In this document: piece after piece, positions 46,294 to 54,652 of the stretch | How positions within the stretch are numbered: position 1 is the stretch's first letter | How the letters are laid out: every line of letters begins with the position of its first letter | Assembly: GCA_017545245.1 (NCBI GenBank) | Contig: JAFWPB010000016.1 | Coordinates: 186,001 to 250,000 of the forward strand | Length of the DNA stretch: 64,000 nt | Direction of reading: 5' to 3' | From: Clostridiales bacterium | Lineage (GTDB): Bacteria; Bacillota; Clostridia; Saccharofermentanales; Saccharofermentanaceae | Notes under the pieces: model-generated | What the model was told of the DNA's origin: nothing | The model's database searches: none | Seen by the model: only the letters and a program-made list of their open reading frames with translations | Translations under genes and position numbers: made by a program

Positions 46294-46548
46294 TTAACCA
46301 AACAATCCGAAAAGTTTTTTCTCATAAGGAGCCGCCTGAACCGACAGGACCGTATATCCTGTCTCGCGGATCGCTTCTTTGAGTTGTTGCATATCCGGTC
46401 TTTCTTCCGCGACAAAAGAACTCTCCCCTTTGCTATGGGAGCTCTTGACCTTCTTGGCTCCCGGGATGGTTTTCCTTATCACTTCATTGATATGCGCCTC
46501 ACACATACTGCATGCCATACCTTCAATTTTCATCGTGATCTGATACAT
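46294..46548 (-). CDS. Small HMA-domain metal-binding protein
   Basis: 84-aa heavy-metal-associated domain with the metal-binding loop GMACSMCEAH (CxxC) and a C-terminal tail FGLFG. AAAGGAG precedes the ATG, 10 bp after the feoB stop. HMA proteins usually carry Cu(I), sometimes Zn or Cd. Here it lies in the feo operon, so it may handle ferrous iron or protect the transporter from copper (inference). Confidence 0.9.
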   Translation of the reverse strand: MYQITMKIEGMACSMCEAHINEVIRKTIPGAKKVKSSHSKGESSFVAEERPDMQQLKEAIRETGYTVLSVQAAPYEKKLFGLFG

Positions 46549-46558
46549 ATTGACTCCT

Positions 46559-48427
46559 TTACATAAACAAATCCGCTACATGATAAACAATGCAGGATAG
46601 GAGCAGTGCTGATCCGAAATAGAAGATGGCTACCCGTGCTGTCCACTTTAAGGAATGGGACTCACGATAGGTCGTAGAGAGAGCCATCACGCACGGAATA
46701 TTGAACGTCACGGCAAACATGAATGCCAGAGCTTCTGCCGAAGAGACCGCATTACTCATGACCGTAGAAAGCGTACCTGCATCCGCTCCGCTTGTTTTAG
46801 CATTAAATGTCGCATTGAGGAGCGAATTATCACCTACAAATACAGAGTTCAGGACACCGAGAACTGCTTCTTTTGCAAAGGCCGAGCTTAAGAATGCCAT
46901 AAAAGTACGCCATCCCATACCGAAGAACTTGGTCACCGGCTCGATCGCCGTACCGGCTTTATAAAGGATACTGTCTTCAACTTTTCCGCTTCCACTGTAT
47001 GAAAGTGCCCAGAACAGAAGCGAGATCAAGGTCACCGTCCGAAGCGCACGGAAGAAGATATCGGAAGACTTAAAGAAGGATTCTTTCCAGATATGTTTCC
47101 AGTGAGCTTTGTGATACGGCGGAAGCTCCATGATCATACCGGTACGGTTCTCAATAGGTGCAAGTTTTTTACCGAAGATCTTGGATACAAGAAAGATCAT
47201 CACAAAGATATAAAGAAGGATCCCGATACAGATCAGCAGCGTTCCCCATGCCGGGAAGAACATACCGGAAATGACCGGCACGATCGCCCAGATCGATGCA
47301 CACGGGATGGCCCATACTGCTGCCATCGCCAGCATCTTCTGTCCCCAGTTATCCATGACACGGGTACCACAGGAACCTCCGATCGTACAGCCGAACCCCA
47401 TAAGAAGCGGAGCGACCGCCTTGCCCTGAAGGCCGATCTTGCTTAATACGCCATCGAACTGATATGCGGCTCTTGCCAAAAAACCAACTTCTTCCAGGAA
47501 GCCGAAAACAAGATTTACACCAAGTACAAAAGCGGCCATAGAAAGAGAGAAATAGACTACATTCGGCAGCATCAGACTGAATATCGATACCAGCCACGGA
47601 TGAACGTTCCATCCCGTCAAAGCATCTGCGATCGGCCCGCTGGTATACTGTGGAATCATGGATCCAATGCTCATAAACGGAATACAAATGATCATCGCCA
47701 CCATGAAAGCCAGAAGAATAATACCGATAGTAACAACTTTTCCAAGGACCGGACGGATCGCGATACGGTCAAACTTAGATAAAGAATACTTTTCATCTTT
47801 GGTTTTCGTTACGCCATCGAGGATCTCCGAAACCCACTGGAATTTCGTTTCACTTTCTGCCTTCAACTGATCCGCGCTCACCTTATCTTTTGCTCCATTT
47901 CCCGAAGCCAGATAGGGAGCCGAGGAAAGTGTATGCGGAGCAGAGAGTTCCTTCACGATCAACTCTTTCAGTTTCCCATATTCTTTGCCTTCCGCCGCTG
48001 TGAACGGAAGGACCGGGATACCCAGACGCGAGGAAAGAAGGTCAGCATCAATGGTTTTGTTCTGCTTTTCCGCCACGTCCATCATGTTCAGGATCAGGAT
48101 CGCAGGTTTCCCCATCGAGGCAAATTCCGATACCATATACATGCTTCTCTCAAGCTGGGAAGCATCGACCAGTATGCATACCAGATCAGCTTTCCCGCTC
48201 TTGATAAAATCCTCTGTGATGATCTCTTCATCCGAGTTTCCGGAAAGCGCGTAGCTGCCGGGAAGGTCAACCAGATTATATTTCGTTCCGTTATAAGAAA
48301 AAGAACCATCCTTCTTTTCGACAGTCTTACCAGGCCAGTTACCAACATGCTGACGGGCACCGGTCAATTGATTAAATACAGTGGACTTACCGGAGTTCGG
48401 CTGTCCCAGAAGTGCAATCGTGCTCAT
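46559..48427 (-). CDS. feoB: Ferrous iron transport protein B
   Basis: Membrane Fe(II) importer, 622 aa. The N-terminal G domain has GQPNSGKST (G1), DLPGSYAL (G3) and NMMD (G4). A GDI-like spacer precedes about ten membrane helices with the two Gate motifs (around GCTIGGSCGTR and FNIPCVMAL). Start ATG 48427 overlaps the feoA stop (TAATG); the longer frame to 48460 lies inside feoA. Some FeoB proteins also move Mn. No separate FeoC is present. Confidence 0.96.
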   Translation of the reverse strand: MSTIALLGQPNSGKSTVFNQLTGARQHVGNWPGKTVEKKDGSFSYNGTKYNLVDLPGSYALSGNSDEEIITEDFIKSGKADLVCILVDASQLERSMYMVSEFASMGKPAILILNMMDVAEKQNKTIDADLLSSRLGIPVLPFTAAEGKEYGKLKELIVKELSAPHTLSSAPYLASGNGAKDKVSADQLKAESETKFQWVSEILDGVTKTKDEKYSLSKFDRIAIRPVLGKVVTIGIILLAFMVAMIICIPFMSIGSMIPQYTSGPIADALTGWNVHPWLVSIFSLMLPNVVYFSLSMAAFVLGVNLVFGFLEEVGFLARAAYQFDGVLSKIGLQGKAVAPLLMGFGCTIGGSCGTRVMDNWGQKMLAMAAVWAIPCASIWAIVPVISGMFFPAWGTLLICIGILLYIFVMIFLVSKIFGKKLAPIENRTGMIMELPPYHKAHWKHIWKESFFKSSDIFFRALRTVTLISLLFWALSYSGSGKVEDSILYKAGTAIEPVTKFFGMGWRTFMAFLSSAFAKEAVLGVLNSVFVGDNSLLNATFNAKTSGADAGTLSTVMSNAVSSAEALAFMFAVTFNIPCVMALSTTYRESHSLKWTARVAIFYFGSALLLSCIVYHVADLFM

Positions 48428-48651
48428 TATACCTTCACCTCCACTTCGATCCTCTCGCAATCCTTACGGTTCAAAGCCAGAAGTGTTTCCCGCGCATAAA
48501 TCAGAAGCGGCATCTTCTTATCATTACGGACGACCTGTATACGAGTCCCTTCAGTTAATCCGATTGAAGTTATGCGTGACAGGAAATGCGTATCCGAACC
48601 CAGCGTCCTTATAGTCGCCATCTGATCCACGCTTACATCACTAAGTCTCAT
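48427..48651 (-). CDS. feoA: Ferrous iron transport protein A
   Basis: 74-aa SH3-like cytoplasmic partner of FeoB, with the expected length and pattern (RLSDVSVDQMATIRTLG, SRITSIGLTEGTRIQVV, LLALNRKDCERIEV). It is the first gene of the feoAB-HMA-gpmA operon. The leader carries one island palindrome and the promoter another. Confidence 0.94.
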   Translation of the reverse strand: MRLSDVSVDQMATIRTLGSDTHFLSRITSIGLTEGTRIQVVRNDKKMPLLIYARETLLALNRKDCERIEVEVKV

Positions 48652-48671
48652 TCATTCATCCCCCTTGCATC

Positions 48672-48687
48672 GTTAGCTTATGCTAAC
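48672..48687. promoter_or_regulatory. Island palindrome (feo leader)
   Basis: GTTAGCTTATGCTAAC, perfect 6-4-6 dyad 20 bp upstream of feoA, followed immediately by a second small palindrome CAGCATATGCTG (48688-48699). Confidence 0.8.
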
Positions 48688-48746
48688 CAGCATATGCTGA
48701 TTAGCCATATTGAAAACGAAAGAAATATATTTTGCGGAATTTCGCA

Positions 48747-48778
48747 GTTAGTATATGCTAACCGCTGTACAAATGCAA
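48747..48778 (-). promoter_or_regulatory. Predicted feo promoter overlapped by an island palindrome
   Basis: Minus strand -35 TTGCAT (48778-48773), 17-bp spacer, -10 TATACT (48755-48750). The dyad GTTAGTATATGCTAAC at 48747-48762 covers the -10, so bound repressor would block polymerase. It lies 75 bp from the leader copy, close to seven helical turns, allowing cooperative binding or looping. Confidence 0.65.
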
Positions 48779-48801
48779 GGGCATTTTAAAGATTTTCTTT
48801 C

Positions 48802-48969
48802 TCAATTTTCACAGAACGAAGCTTTGCGAAGAGTTATATATCTATTGTCTCCTTCCAGATAGGTATCAAATACTCCCCTCACCATACATTCTTCGCCGAT
48901 ATCCGGATAATCATCCGGGAAAGTTCCTTCTTTTTCCTTTCCAAAAGCGAAGCGCATAATGCGAATCAT
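48802..48969 (-). pseudogene. C-terminal remnant of an OB-fold-like protein
   Basis: A 55-codon frame reading FPDDYPDIGEECMVRGVF, DTYLEGDNRYITLRKAS and FCEN to a stop at 48802. The pattern resembles the OB-fold tail of clostridial membrane/lipoproteins (from memory). Its only ATG codons lie in a hairpin (48952-48983), without a ribosome binding site, and the frame is closed by TAA just upstream. This is best read as a decayed gene end. It occupies most of the 376-bp gap between the feo promoter and the FtsX gene. Confidence 0.45.
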
Positions 48970-48983
48970 TCGCAATTATGCGC
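48952..48983 (-). terminator. Hairpin downstream of the first FtsX gene
   Basis: GCGCATAA/TTATGCGC and GCGAA/TTCGC stems separated by a one-base internal mismatch. It lies about 45 bp after the FtsX stop on the minus strand. The T-tract is poor, so it may be a processing or weak termination site. Confidence 0.45.
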
Positions 48984-49027
48984 TACCGTAAAATCTCTGT
49001 CAAACCTGTTTTTCTATAATCTCACTT

Positions 49028-51262
49028 CTATTCCTGATTATTCTTCAGGCTCTCCACCATCTCTACCTTTTTCACCTTCGAAGACAGGAGGAACATGGAG
49101 ATCACATAGGATGCAAGAGTGATTCCCACACAGATCAGGAGCGACTTGGGCGTGACATAGTTCTCAATAAAGGAATTATACTTCGCCGTCTGGGATTCAA
49201 AGTTCAGCCGGTTCAGAACCGTGCCCAGCCAGATACCCAGAGCGATACCGATCGGCAGAAGCAGATGATAAACATAGGTCACGATGCGGTTGATCTCCCC
49301 GTCCCTATAACCCAGCACCTTCAGCATCGAGATCACCGAAGTACTCTCATTGAGAAGGATATTTACCATCAGGTATGTCGTGATGACCGAGATAATGACT
49401 GCGATCACCGTGATCGGCATCAAAAGATCTTTCATGCCCTGATTGATCGTCTTATCCAGCGCTTCCGAAAGAGAAGATTTGCTCACTTCACGCAGAAGTT
49501 CCGAATCTCTGTATGGCAGTTTTTCCTTGCTCATGACCAGCGTATAGGCGTTCTCTGGCATAGAAAGGAGCCTGTTGACCGAGGATCGGGATGCAACCAT
49601 CAAAGACTGCGAACCGTTGACAAAAACTCCATCCACATGAACCGGATACTCTTTAAGATCCGCGATATTTCTTATAGTAATGGTATCTCCGGCTTTCACG
49701 TGATATGCAAAAGCACTCATCTCGGAGATATAGAATTTGTCCTCATCAAGTGGGAACTCATTTCCATCCGAGTCTTTTACATGGATCATCGAAGTATCGT
49801 CGATTCCCATCAGGGTGATCAGGTCCGGGTTATCCTTGACTTCAAAGGAAGCTGCCATCACTGCCGCTCCCTTATCCGGAACTCCGGTCTTTACCGAAGA
49901 AAGAAAGTATTCGTATTCAAATTCACCTGTCTCTTTCACGCTGGTGTCGACATATCTCTGGATCGAGTCCACGCAGGCGAAGGTAAATGCCACCAGTGTG
50001 CCGCCCAGCGCGATGCCGCAGATGACCAGAAGGGTTCTGGGGAGATGGCCGAACACAGCGCGAAGCTTATACTTTGTTCTGAAACTTAACTTCGCCTTTC
50101 GAAGTCCCATCCTCTTCTTCTTATTCTTCTTAAGGCCTTTGATCATGTCGATCGCTGACCCGCGCATGTTGATAAGGGCAGTAATAAAAACTGCGATCAC
50201 ATAGCACGCGGTAGGAAGCACAAGTGCAATAAGAGAGGATTTCCAGGTGATGTGTGTCACTTTATAGAAGACTTCCATCTTATCCTCGATCAGCATATCT
50301 GAAAGAGGAGCAAGTGCCGGGATCGAAAAAAGAACACCCAGGATACCGCCAAGAATTCCCGGAATTGCGCCCAGCACACTGTAATGCAGAGCCAGTTCAT
50401 ACCGCTTATATCCCAAGGCATGGAGGACACCGATCATCTTTCTCTCGTTTTTGATCTTACGACCCAGCACGACCGCGATCAGAAGCACCATGAACACCAT
50501 CGTTGTCGGCAGGATGATTTGCACGGTATAGCTTAATTCATCGAACTGGTCTTTCGGGCTCTGAATACGGGAGTTATTACTGACATCCACATAGGACAGC
50601 GTCCCGTACTTCTCGTTCAGTGCTTTTCGAAAAGCCGTCACGTCAGTCTTATCACTATATCGAACAGCATAAACTGTCGCCATATCCTTTTTCTCATATG
50701 TGACAAAAGCACTTTCCTTCACCACACCGATGCCAAACCGGTCGCTGTCGGAAAAGGTATCCGTGATGTTTTTCAGGCAGAAAAGATAGTCCGTGCGGAT
50801 GACTTCGCCACAGATGTGATAGGTCCTTCCGTCAAGATCGATACTATCGCCGATCTTGAGGTTCTGGCGTTGCATAAAAAGCCCATTTAGAAGAATATCT
50901 GTATCGGACTCAAGATCCCTGCCATCCTGCACCTTGTATAGATTGATCGCTGAAGAGGGAGCAAAGATTCGGACCTCCGCTTCCGAGTTTTCCATATTAA
51001 GATCGATATAAGGCTGTGTTTCCACAGTAACGTGGTGCTTTTCTTCCAGTTCCTGTACATCATCGATCGGCAGCAGTGTCATAAACTGCGCGTCTTCCAG
51101 CTGTGCCTCATCCAGAAGCTTATTAAAACTTTCCTGTTGTACCCCGTAAGAGGAATCGAATGCCACATACAGACATACCACAAGTGCCGTCAGTATCGTT
51201 ATACTCACGAAAAATGACAAATTACTTCGGAAATTCCGGATATATCTTTTATTCAGTACCAT
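49028..51262 (-). CDS. FtsX/MacB-type ABC permease (system 1)
   Basis: Membrane permease of 744 aa. One N-terminal helix and a large extracytoplasmic MacB-like domain (about 45-245), three helices (about 250-365), a second extracytoplasmic domain (about 430-600) and three terminal helices make the duplicated FtsX layout. Such permeases act as mechanotransmitters or lipoprotein/peptide exporters and not as import channels. It begins 11 bp after its ATPase gene. It is a distant paralogue of the permease at 54636. No substrate can be assigned. Confidence 0.88.
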   Translation of the reverse strand: MVLNKRYIRNFRSNLSFFVSITILTALVVCLYVAFDSSYGVQQESFNKLLDEAQLEDAQFMTLLPIDDVQELEEKHHVTVETQPYIDLNMENSEAEVRIFAPSSAINLYKVQDGRDLESDTDILLNGLFMQRQNLKIGDSIDLDGRTYHICGEVIRTDYLFCLKNITDTFSDSDRFGIGVVKESAFVTYEKKDMATVYAVRYSDKTDVTAFRKALNEKYGTLSYVDVSNNSRIQSPKDQFDELSYTVQIILPTTMVFMVLLIAVVLGRKIKNERKMIGVLHALGYKRYELALHYSVLGAIPGILGGILGVLFSIPALAPLSDMLIEDKMEVFYKVTHITWKSSLIALVLPTACYVIAVFITALINMRGSAIDMIKGLKKNKKKRMGLRKAKLSFRTKYKLRAVFGHLPRTLLVICGIALGGTLVAFTFACVDSIQRYVDTSVKETGEFEYEYFLSSVKTGVPDKGAAVMAASFEVKDNPDLITLMGIDDTSMIHVKDSDGNEFPLDEDKFYISEMSAFAYHVKAGDTITIRNIADLKEYPVHVDGVFVNGSQSLMVASRSSVNRLLSMPENAYTLVMSKEKLPYRDSELLREVSKSSLSEALDKTINQGMKDLLMPITVIAVIISVITTYLMVNILLNESTSVISMLKVLGYRDGEINRIVTYVYHLLLPIGIALGIWLGTVLNRLNFESQTAKYNSFIENYVTPKSLLICVGITLASYVISMFLLSSKVKKVEMVESLKNNQE

Positions 51263-51273
51263 ACTCCGTCACC

Positions 51274-51972
51274 TCAGATCTCAAGGTCCGAAACCGGAAG
51301 TTTCTTACTGTTCATGCTGTTCTCGACGATCTTTCCGTCATGGATCCGTATGATCCTGTCCGCCATTCCGGCGATACCTTCGTTGTGGGTAATAATCAGT
51401 ATCGTCGTCTTAAATTCCCTGTTGATCTTCTCCAGCATCGTCAATACATCCCGTGACGATTTCGAATCCAGCGCGCCGGTCAATTCATCGCAAAGGAGGA
51501 TCTGCGGATTCTTCACCAGCGCACGGGCAATTGCGCAGCGCTGCTGCTGACCGCCGGACAGTTCCCGTGGGAACTTATGTTTATGCTTGGCAAGATTCAA
51601 CGTTTCCAGAAGATCGTCGATCGACAGAGGCTCCTTCGATATATCCGCCACCACTTCCACATTCTCCCGCACGGTCAGATCCGGGATCAGGTTATAGGAT
51701 TGAAAAACAAATCCCACATGTTTTCTCCGATACTCCGAAAGGCCGCTCTTCCCTTGGGATGTGAGTTCCGTTTTTCCGATCCGTATCACACCGGAATCCG
51801 GTGAATCGATTCCACCCAGCATATTTAACAGCGTGGATTTTCCCGAACCGGAAGGTCCCAGGATCACTGTAATTTCTCCTTGTTCCGCGGAAAAGTCCAC
51901 CCCGTCCATAGCACGGATCAGGCTTTCTCCGTTCCCATACTGTTTAACCGCATTTTTCACTTCAATAAACAT
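51274..51972 (-). CDS. ABC ATPase for FtsX system 1 (LolD/MacB type)
   Basis: 232 aa: Walker A GPSGSGKST, signature ELSGGQQQRCAIARA, Walker B ILLCDELTGALD (DE-LTGALD in place of DEPTGALD), and the H-loop in ITHNEGI. GGAGAAGAAG precedes the ATG. It is cotranscribed with the FtsX permease and lies 92 bp downstream of an AraC gene, which may control the pair. The intervening gap shows no island palindrome. Confidence 0.93.
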   Translation of the reverse strand: MFIEVKNAVKQYGNGESLIRAMDGVDFSAEQGEITVILGPSGSGKSTLLNMLGGIDSPDSGVIRIGKTELTSQGKSGLSEYRRKHVGFVFQSYNLIPDLTVRENVEVVADISKEPLSIDDLLETLNLAKHKHKFPRELSGGQQQRCAIARALVKNPQILLCDELTGALDSKSSRDVLTMLEKINREFKTTILIITHNEGIAGMADRIIRIHDGKIVENSMNSKKLPVSDLEI

Positions 51973-52064
51973 CGCTTCTTCTCCTTTTTTTCGTGTTTTG
52001 GGACGTAGGAAACTCCACCCTTACATTCGTAAAGGCACTTGTTTCACTGAATGTCCATTCATTC

Positions 52065-53069
52065 TTAAATATGTAATCGACGATATTCGGTCGGTGTCAC
52101 TCCATATGTCTTCTTAAAAAGCGCACAGAACTTACTCGGATTGCTGTATCCGGCTTCTTCTGCCAGATCCGCGATACTCTTTCTCGTTTTCCGAAGATCT
52201 TCTTCCGCTTTTTGCAGCCGGACATTCTGAAGAAATGTATAGATCGGAACACCATATACTTTCCGGAAATACATCTTCAGCGCCGGTGCTGTACAGCGAA
52301 GTTCTTCTGCCAGTTCTTCCGCCGTCAGATGAATGCTTGGATCCTGTAGTATCCGTTTTCTAGCATCTTCTGCGATCTTCCTTTGACCGGAAGTGGTATA
52401 TTCGCTTTTCCGGAGCGGTTCCACATCTTCGTGAAGAAGAAGATAAAGAAGTCTCGTACTCTGCATCCTGGCCCGCGGAAGATCCATGGTCCGGTCATCG
52501 ATTCCCTTCGCCAGATCCTCCACGATCTGGCGGAATTCCTGCGATGCATTTCCCACGAAGCATTCTTTATCCCTTTCGATCAGGTTCATACAGGCTTCTT
52601 TAGTGATGCCATAGTAAGAAAGCGTGGTCCGGTCACTGTCACTCATGAGTTCGAAATTAAAATACAGACCAAAACCTCGATAGTATTCTTTCCGGAAAGT
52701 CAGCATAACTTGAGGATCATTCTCATCGAAGCCGACCATTCCTTTATCCAGGTAGGCATACTTCCCCTTTCCCCTCATAAACACTTCGACGCGGCCGTCC
52801 ATGCAATAGTTCAATTTAAAGAAACGGAGCCTGTCCGTAAGAACAGGTCTCCGTCCATCAATATGTGCACCAAATTCAAGTTCTCTCGGGATCGTGTAAT
52901 AGAAGATCCCCATACCTTCGAAGGGCATCACCACATACGCCTCGACCGCTTCATCATCACGAGGTGATGCTTTTAGCTCCATCTTGGTAATCCATTCAGA
53001 AGCACGCGCAAAATGTACTACATCATCCAAAGGAACCGGGGAAACTTTTTTGACCAGATCTTCAAACAT
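52065..53069 (-). CDS. AraC-family regulator
   Basis: 334 aa. The N-terminal 210 residues are a sensor resembling that of the other AraC protein of the island (FKLNYCMDGRVEVFMRGKGKYAYLD split across strands). The C-terminal DNA-binding part contains LTAEELAEELRCTAPALKMYFRK and SIADLAEEAGYSNPSKFCALFKKTYG. It lies upstream of FtsX system 1, probably its activator. A degenerate island palindrome lies upstream. Confidence 0.88.
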   Translation of the reverse strand: MFEDLVKKVSPVPLDDVVHFARASEWITKMELKASPRDDEAVEAYVVMPFEGMGIFYYTIPRELEFGAHIDGRRPVLTDRLRFFKLNYCMDGRVEVFMRGKGKYAYLDKGMVGFDENDPQVMLTFRKEYYRGFGLYFNFELMSDSDRTTLSYYGITKEACMNLIERDKECFVGNASQEFRQIVEDLAKGIDDRTMDLPRARMQSTRLLYLLLHEDVEPLRKSEYTTSGQRKIAEDARKRILQDPSIHLTAEELAEELRCTAPALKMYFRKVYGVPIYTFLQNVRLQKAEEDLRKTRKSIADLAEEAGYSNPSKFCALFKKTYGVTPTEYRRLHI

Positions 53070-53111
53070 CTTCTGCTCCTTACTTCGTTATGATCGCATT
53101 GTAACACAGAA

Positions 53112-53127
53112 GTTAGCATATGTTTAC
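53112..53127. promoter_or_regulatory. Degenerate island palindrome (AraC gene)
   Basis: GTTAGCATATGTTTAC: left half perfect, right half GTTTAC instead of GCTAAC. It lies 43 bp upstream of the AraC start. Weaker evidence than the other copies. Confidence 0.45.
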
Positions 53128-53157
53128 TCCATTTGAACAAAAATAGCCCAAATGATA

Positions 53158-53658
53158 TCACAATAGTGTACAGATCCATGCAAGGATCGCACATGCCGGG
53201 AAAAAGCAGATCACATGGGTAATATGTGTCTTTTTGTTGTATCCGAACAGGCTTCTGTTATAGACAGATCCGACCTTCGGATAGTAATGGGTAAAGAATC
53301 CGAACCCCTGATTACAAAGAAGCACCCAGTCAAAGAAGATCACATCAAATGCCTTAAGCAAAAGCAGCATGACCAGAAATCTTACGAAAAACTGCCAGAA
53401 GCTGTACTCGTGAATTATGCCATCCCATGCGCCAAGAATAACAGCACCGCCCATTAGAACCAGCGATAGCGCTGCCATAACATAGCCCACAGCGTGCTGT
53501 CCCTTAAACCGTTCCGGGACATAGTCAGGTGTCACCTCAATGGCTTCTTTGGGAGCGGAAGAGAAAAATTTCTTGTCTTGGATAAACCCGACGCCACTCC
53601 AGAGCATCAGAAAAAGCCCTGCCATCATCATAAGTGAAAGTAAAATCGTAACTAGCAT
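53158..53658 (-). CDS. Four-helix membrane protein of unknown function
   Basis: 166 aa with hydrophobic segments near 3-25, 57-77, 88-110 and 145-165, and short soluble loops. I do not recognise a domain. Loop residues include KEAIEVTPDYVPERFKG and FFTHYYPKVGSVYN. GGAGC precedes the ATG. It is divergent from the alpha/beta hydrolase gene, with an island palindrome in the shared promoter region, so both may be coregulated with the transporters. Confidence 0.75.
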   Translation of the reverse strand: MLVTILLSLMMMAGLFLMLWSGVGFIQDKKFFSSAPKEAIEVTPDYVPERFKGQHAVGYVMAALSLVLMGGAVILGAWDGIIHEYSFWQFFVRFLVMLLLLKAFDVIFFDWVLLCNQGFGFFTHYYPKVGSVYNRSLFGYNKKTHITHVICFFPACAILAWICTLL

Positions 53659-53693
53659 TTTTAAAGCTCCTTTACTATTATCCGATACACTAT

Positions 53694-53709
53694 GTTAGCA
53701 TAAGCTAAC
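53694..53709. promoter_or_regulatory. Island palindrome (divergent membrane protein / hydrolase)
   Basis: GTTAGCATAAGCTAAC, perfect 6-4-6 dyad. It overlaps the -35 region of a plus-strand promoter whose -10 is TATAAT (53719-53724), and lies about 35 bp from the minus-strand start. Confidence 0.8.
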
Positions 53710-53767
53710 CATTTGTGCTATAATCGGCAAGAAAAAAAGCGGGAAACAGTATAGAAAGGAACGGCAC

Positions 53768-54652
53768 ATGGGTAAGGATGGCTTTGCACAATCTTTCCTG
53801 ATTCGTCGTGATGGGTTTCACGGTCACTTATTTCTTCCTCATCGGGATAAATACCCGGGACTGGCTCTTCTGGTCCTCGGTGGCGGCAGTATGCCATATT
53901 CATTCACGAGAAAGGAAGCGGATGCTTTTTCCGAAGAAGGCATCTCCTCACTCGCTGTCGGCTACTTCGGTGTAAAGGATGCACCGAAAACGATCGTCCA
54001 TGTACCCATCGAGTATGTGGAAAAAGCTGCCGCCTATCTTCATGCTTTCGGATATACGAAGGTGATTGCAGTCGGGATCTCCAAAGGCTCGGAGCTGGCG
54101 CTGACCGCCGCCTCCTTTCTTCCTGACATAGACGGCGTCATTGCCTTTGCTCCATCTTGCCGGGTGTACATGGGCATCGGATCCGGAATATCCTGGGTAG
54201 ATCGTTCTTCATGGACATTCCGCGGGGTCCCGCTCTCTTTTGCTTATCATCGGTCTTCCGGTATCAAGGCAGTTCTTCACAGCCTGAAAGCACGAGAACT
54301 GACCTTTCGTCCGGTATATGAAAAAGCAGATCAGGATGCAGAAGAGGGAACCATCATCCCTGTAGAAAGAATACATGGTCCCCTACTTCTTATTGCCTCT
54401 TCACAGGATTCCCTTTGGTCCAGCGAAAATGCCTGCCGCATGATTCGTCAGAGGCTTATTGCCCAGCCATTCCGGTATCCTGTAAAAACATTGATCTATC
54501 CGTACGCTTCCCACATACTTCTTCCGTTCGAGAGCGGCTTTGAAAGATTTTTCCGGGTCGCAAGGAAACATCCGGAAGAATGCCGTCAGACGATCCTTGA
54601 TGTGAGACACGAAGTATTTACATGGCTAAGAGATCTTATTCCCGATTCTTAA
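53768..54652 (+). CDS. Alpha/beta hydrolase, BAAT C-terminal family
   Basis: 294-aa serine hydrolase. The nucleophile is in VGISKGSELAL (GxSxG), the acid in LIASSQDSLW and the catalytic His in PYASHILLP. The segment order matches the acyl-CoA thioester hydrolase/BAAT C-terminal family, but the N-terminal BAAT beta domain is missing. GGAACGG precedes the ATG. Family members hydrolyse or transfer acyl groups. In this setting a role in freeing metal from an ester-type chelator is conceivable but unproven. The stop overlaps the convergent FtsX gene by 17 bp. Confidence 0.82.
   Translation: MGKDGFAQSFLIRRDGFHGHLFLPHRDKYPGLALLVLGGGSMPYSFTRKEADAFSEEGISSLAVGYFGVKDAPKTIVHVPIEYVEKAAAYLHAFGYTKVIAVGISKGSELALTAASFLPDIDGVIAFAPSCRVYMGIGSGISWVDRSSWTFRGVPLSFAYHRSSGIKAVLHSLKARELTFRPVYEKADQDAEEGTIIPVERIHGPLLLIASSQDSLWSSENACRMIRQRLIAQPFRYPVKTLIYPYASHILLPFESGFERFFRVARKHPEECRQTILDVRHEVFTWLRDLIPDS

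Noticed and set aside
48672-48762. Canonical Fur or DtxR box at the feo promoter
   Set aside because: The dyads are GTTAGC-N4-GCTAAC. They lack the 19-bp TTAGGTTAGSCTAACCTAA or GATAATGATAATCATTATC patterns, so no specific metal sensor is assigned.
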